Positions 15,217-17,589 of a DNA stretch of 17,589 bases are shown piece by piece. A model generated the notes under the pieces. It was not told the DNA's origin. It saw nothing but the letters and a program-made list of their open reading frames with translations, and searched no databases. Made by a program: the position numbers and the translations under genes. How positions within the stretch are numbered: position 1 is the first letter of the stretch; the number at the start of each line of letters is the position of its first letter. The DNA lies in contig DUUU01000002.1 in assembly GCA_012841485.1 (NCBI GenBank), positions 1 to 17,589 of the forward strand, written 5' to 3'. The DNA is from Armatimonadota bacterium. Lineage in GTDB: Bacteria; Armatimonadota; JAAZEB01.

Positions 15217-16611
15217 CTACGCCCTCACGGCCCACCTGGGCTCGGCATACGGTCGGCGCTCGTCCACCATCTGAAAACTCTGGCGCAGCACGCTTAAGAT
15301 GTCGCAATGCAGCGGCCGCTGGGCGATCTCTGGATAGAGATGCTGGAAGATCTCGTCGTAGGAGAGCGGTCCGGTGCGGTTGAGAAGCGCGTGGATCATC
15401 CCGGCCACGCACTCCGCGGTCACAGGCACAGCCTCGGTGGCGGCAGCCTCGCCCGATTTCTGCAAGGTGAGCAGGTAGTTCGCTTTCAGAGCCAGATCGG
15501 TTTGGCGCTGCACGAAGGAGAGCTGATCCTGCTGGATCGCCTGGGTGCCCACCCACTCCAGGCCAGAGCGCTCGATCGCCCCGCGAAGCGCGTTGATCTG
15601 CTCCGTGTAACGCGTCGCGAAGTTCACCGTCACCGACCGGCCCGGGCGCAGCACGCGCGCCAGCTCGCGCAACGCACGCGCCATATCCTCCTCAAACTCC
15701 GTCTCGTGGGGGAAGATCTCCTGCTCGAAGGGAAGCGAGAAGCCCATCCACGCGCACCAGAGAACGCTGAGATCGAAGTACTTGATCGCCCACGGCGGGT
15801 CGATAAAGACATAGTCCACGCTGTTTGCGGGGATGAACGAGAGATCGGTCGCAGAGCCACAGCGGACGCGACAGGTGGCCTCGGGGTGCGACGGCGGCTC
15901 CACCGAGAGGGAGACACGCCCCAACAGCTCGTTGCTCTCGCGCTTCATGCGCAAGACGGCCTTGAACTTATTTTCATAGGAGTGCCACACGTTGTTCTCG
16001 CGGTGCTCGCGCGGGATCCGATAGGCGTTGACGTACCAGCCGGTCCCCTCCTTCTTCGCGCGAATCATCTTGGTGAACTGGGCAAGCGCCGCGGTAAAGG
16101 TGTAGCGCAAGAGGTCTCGCGTCGTGTGATCGCATTCCAGGTCGTGAATCGCTTGCCAGAGAAAGGAGGTCGCGGCCAGGTTGCGCCTGGAGAAGAGGTG
16201 CGACACCTTCAGGCCTCTGCGCGAAGCCCCGAACGACGAGTAGGGCAAGACCACGTCGGGAAACCAGTGCTCAACCGTGATCCCATCGGGATCGCGCTCG
16301 TAGAGCCGGTCAATCGGCGCCTGGGCCACGGCGCGCAGCCGCTCGAAGGCGTCCGAGAACGCCTCGACATCGGCGTAGGCGGCCGTCACTCGGGTGATGA
16401 AGCAGGCCATCGGGTTCAAGTCGACGCCAATGGCCCGGCGGCCCGTGGCGAGCGCCTCGATCACGGTGGTGCCGCTGCCGCAGAAGGAGTCCAGGACGAG
16501 ATCGCCCTCGTTGGTGTTCTCCTGGATCAGCCCGCGCACCACGTACCACGGCCGGCGGCCCCAGTATTTATGCGCCAGATACCGACTCTGGAAGTAAGAT
16601 TGCTTCGCCAC
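15217..16611 (-). CDS. DNA methyltransferase with FxGxG-before-DPPW order
   Basis: The 464-residue amino-group methyltransferase has 'LVLDSFCGSGTTVIEAL' (AdoMet motif I, residues 39-54) near the N-terminus and 'YVFIDPPWAIKYFDL' (motif IV, DPPW at 271-274) in the middle. The segment between them is unusually long, about 220 residues. 'HKYWGRRPWYVVRGLI' at 14-29 resembles the N-terminal motif of DUF1156-like and other phage-defence methylases. The C-terminal 75 residues (after about 385) look like a winged-helix unit ('LSYDEIFQHLYPEIAQ'). The start is GTG at 16611 with GGAGGGGG just upstream. It would methylate adenine N6 or cytosine N4; DPPW fits both. It lies 30 bases after the upstream methylase-like gene and 41 before the type IIG-like gene, so all three are probably one operon. 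Confidence 0.85.
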   Translation of the reverse strand: MAKQSYFQSRYLAHKYWGRRPWYVVRGLIQENTNEGDLVLDSFCGSGTTVIEALATGRRAIGVDLNPMACFITRVTAAYADVEAFSDAFERLRAVAQAPIDRLYERDPDGITVEHWFPDVVLPYSSFGASRRGLKVSHLFSRRNLAATSFLWQAIHDLECDHTTRDLLRYTFTAALAQFTKMIRAKKEGTGWYVNAYRIPREHRENNVWHSYENKFKAVLRMKRESNELLGRVSLSVEPPSHPEATCRVRCGSATDLSFIPANSVDYVFIDPPWAIKYFDLSVLWCAWMGFSLPFEQEIFPHETEFEEDMARALRELARVLRPGRSVTVNFATRYTEQINALRGAIERSGLEWVGTQAIQQDQLSFVQRQTDLALKANYLLTLQKSGEAAATEAVPVTAECVAGMIHALLNRTGPLSYDEIFQHLYPEIAQRPLHCDILSVLRQSFQMVDERRPYAEPRWAVRA

Positions 16612-16641
16612 AGCCCCCTCCGGGCCTAGGGATCACACGCG

Positions 16642-17589
16642 CTACCGGGCCCCACGCAGCGCACCACTCCCCCAGACGGCCTCCCCAGTGGGAGGACTCG
16701 CATCGCTCTCGGCCTTGCCCGGGTGTGCAGGAAAGGCCCTCCACTCCGCCTCGCGGTCCTTCCCGAGAGCGCCGTGGGGAAGCGATTTCGCCCTCCGCGC
16801 CGAGGCCAGCTCGCGCTCTGCCCGGCGCAGCTCCACCGCGTCCAGGCCCAGCAGACGCGCCACCAGGTAATCCAACGCGGCGCGGATGCCCTCCTCCTCG
16901 GGATGCTGACGCAGCTCCTCGCCCAGCGCCTCCAACTCTCGCCGGGCCACGGGATCCATCCGCGCCGGGTCGGGCAGCTGGAGACCGGCCAGCTCATAGC
17001 GCTGTATCTTCAGCAGCCCGCGTCCCTGCCCGCGCCCATGCGCCTCCAGATGCAGCGCCGCCACCACCGAGTTGAGCAGCGCGAAGAGCACCGACGTCTC
17101 CTCTGGGCGGCGCGGGATCACCTCGAAGAAGTTGTCGCTCGCCAGCAAGCCCGCCGAGTTGCGGAAGAACGCTTTCCGCGCGCGCACCGCGTAGCCAAAG
17201 AGAAGCGGCGCCGGCTCCGGCGGCGTTGTTGGCAGGTAAGCCGATGTCACGACGCCCTGCTCGCGCAGATACTCCGCCGCGCGCGATCCCCCCTCGTCCG
17301 GCCCGGGAGGAAAAAGCACGAGCCCCGGCTGCGCGACGCTCTCCGTGTCCAGCCCGATGATTTCGCGCGGGGAGCGCACCACCCGCCTCAGATAGCGCTC
17401 CTCAATTCCCTGGCGCGCAGCCTGAGCCGCATCGAGAAAGAAGACGCGGTTATTCCCGGTCGTGAGCCCCCGTCGTATGCGCGCCGCTGCTTCGAGCGGC
17501 ACCATCCCCGCCGAGGCCGACCGGATCGCCCGCACGGCGCGCGCGGTAGACGGGTGGAGGAACCAGCGGTTCCATCCCTCTTCCGCCGC
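16642..17589 (-). CDS. C-terminal part of an N6-adenine methyltransferase/TRD protein, cut by window edge
   Basis: The frame is open to base 17589 (about 315 codons visible), so the gene starts outside the window. The GTG at 17535 is only the first in-frame candidate start and not a likely true one, since 'EGWNRWFLHP' upstream reads like protein. The visible part looks like an Eco57I/TaqI-type target-recognition domain: 'RIRRGLTTGNNRVFFLD' is the characteristic strand found after the methyltransferase domain, followed by an 'ASDNFFEVIPRRPE' element and a helical tail ('RRELEALGEELRQHPEEEG', 'RAALDYLVARLLGL'). The catalytic DPACGTG and NPPY motifs are expected beyond the edge. It precedes the other two modification genes with 30-base spacing. 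Name and full length cannot be given. Confidence 0.75.
   Translation of the reverse strand, partial: AAEEGWNRWFLHPSTARAVRAIRSASAGMVPLEAAARIRRGLTTGNNRVFFLDAAQAARQGIEERYLRRVVRSPREIIGLDTESVAQPGLVLFPPGPDEGGSRAAEYLREQGVVTSAYLPTTPPEPAPLLFGYAVRARKAFFRNSAGLLASDNFFEVIPRRPEETSVLFALLNSVVAALHLEAHGRGQGRGLLKIQRYELAGLQLPDPARMDPVARRELEALGEELRQHPEEEGIRAALDYLVARLLGLDAVELRRAERELASARRAKSLPHGALGKDREAEWRAFPAHPGKAESDASPPTGEAVWGSGALRGAR

Noticed and set aside
13787..15274. 495-aa plus-strand frame inside the type IIG-like gene
   Set aside because: It is a shadow of the minus-strand gene. The minus frame has nuclease, methylase and TRD motifs, and the plus frame has none.
15307..16629. 440-aa plus-strand frame opposite the DPPW methylase
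   Set aside because: Shadow frame with Arg/Gly/His-rich composition and no motif.
12335..17589. Assignment of the cluster to BREX or DISARM
   Set aside because: None of the visible genes is a BrxC/PglZ, DrmA/B-like helicase or DUF1998 protein, so the name would be a guess.
1..17589. tRNA, rRNA, CRISPR array or insertion sequence
   Set aside because: No cloverleaf-like sequence, spacer-repeat pattern, transposase or paired terminal inverted repeats was seen.

Overview
The window is GC-rich bacterial chromosomal DNA (about two thirds G+C by eye) holding fourteen credible protein genes and no rRNA, tRNA or CRISPR array that I can see. It has an exosortase/EpsI pair, a GH4 glycosidase, a Gfo/Idh oxidoreductase, a LolA-like periplasmic protein and a phosphoglucose-isomerase-like protein of the bacterial tal-pgi type. 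This mix suggests a free-living, envelope-rich, sugar-using Gram-negative-type bacterium. Armatimonadota is my best guess, with Planctomycetota or other under-sampled phyla as alternatives. The sequence alone does not prove the taxonomy.

Layout. Bases 1-386 are apparently non-coding. A LolA/RseB-like exported protein (387-1154, +) converges, across a perfect 15-bp hairpin, on a minus-strand four-gene set transcribed from 3976 down to 1232: a small proline-rich exported protein with a TTG start, an exosortase, an EpsI-type partner, and a PsbP/DcrB-like lipoprotein. The last three overlap by 28 and 4 bases. After a 302-base divergent gap come an aldo/keto reductase (4279-5295, +) and a convergent single-domain response regulator (5756-5316, -). 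Next, a D-amino-acid-type class IV aminotransferase (6114-6968, +) converges on a GH4 alpha-galactosidase-like enzyme (8358-7057, -). A small acidic protein of unknown family (8528-8992, +) has a textbook sigma70 promoter ending only 9 bases before its ATG, so its mRNA is probably leaderless. Behind it lies a 644-aa divergent phosphoglucose-isomerase-like protein (9130-11064, +), converging on a Gfo/Idh/MocA oxidoreductase (12143-11136, -).

The right-hand 5 kb (17589 down to 12335, -) is a compact DNA-modification cluster. It holds the C-terminal part of an N6-adenine-methyltransferase-like protein running off the window, a DPPW methyltransferase with the order FCGSG then DPPW, and a 946-aa protein combining a PD-(D/E)XK-like nuclease domain, an adenine methyltransferase domain and a target-recognition region. 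It reads as a restriction-modification or related phage-defence locus, continuing beyond the window.

How they work together. The exosortase operon would process and anchor C-terminally tagged exported proteins encoded elsewhere, since no tagged substrate is visible here. The central genes (reductase, GH4, isomerase-like, Gfo/Idh) point to sugar metabolism but sit in separate transcription units. Three of the four convergent gene pairs are separated by strong GC-rich hairpins without a T-run, which suggests a local style of bidirectional termination.
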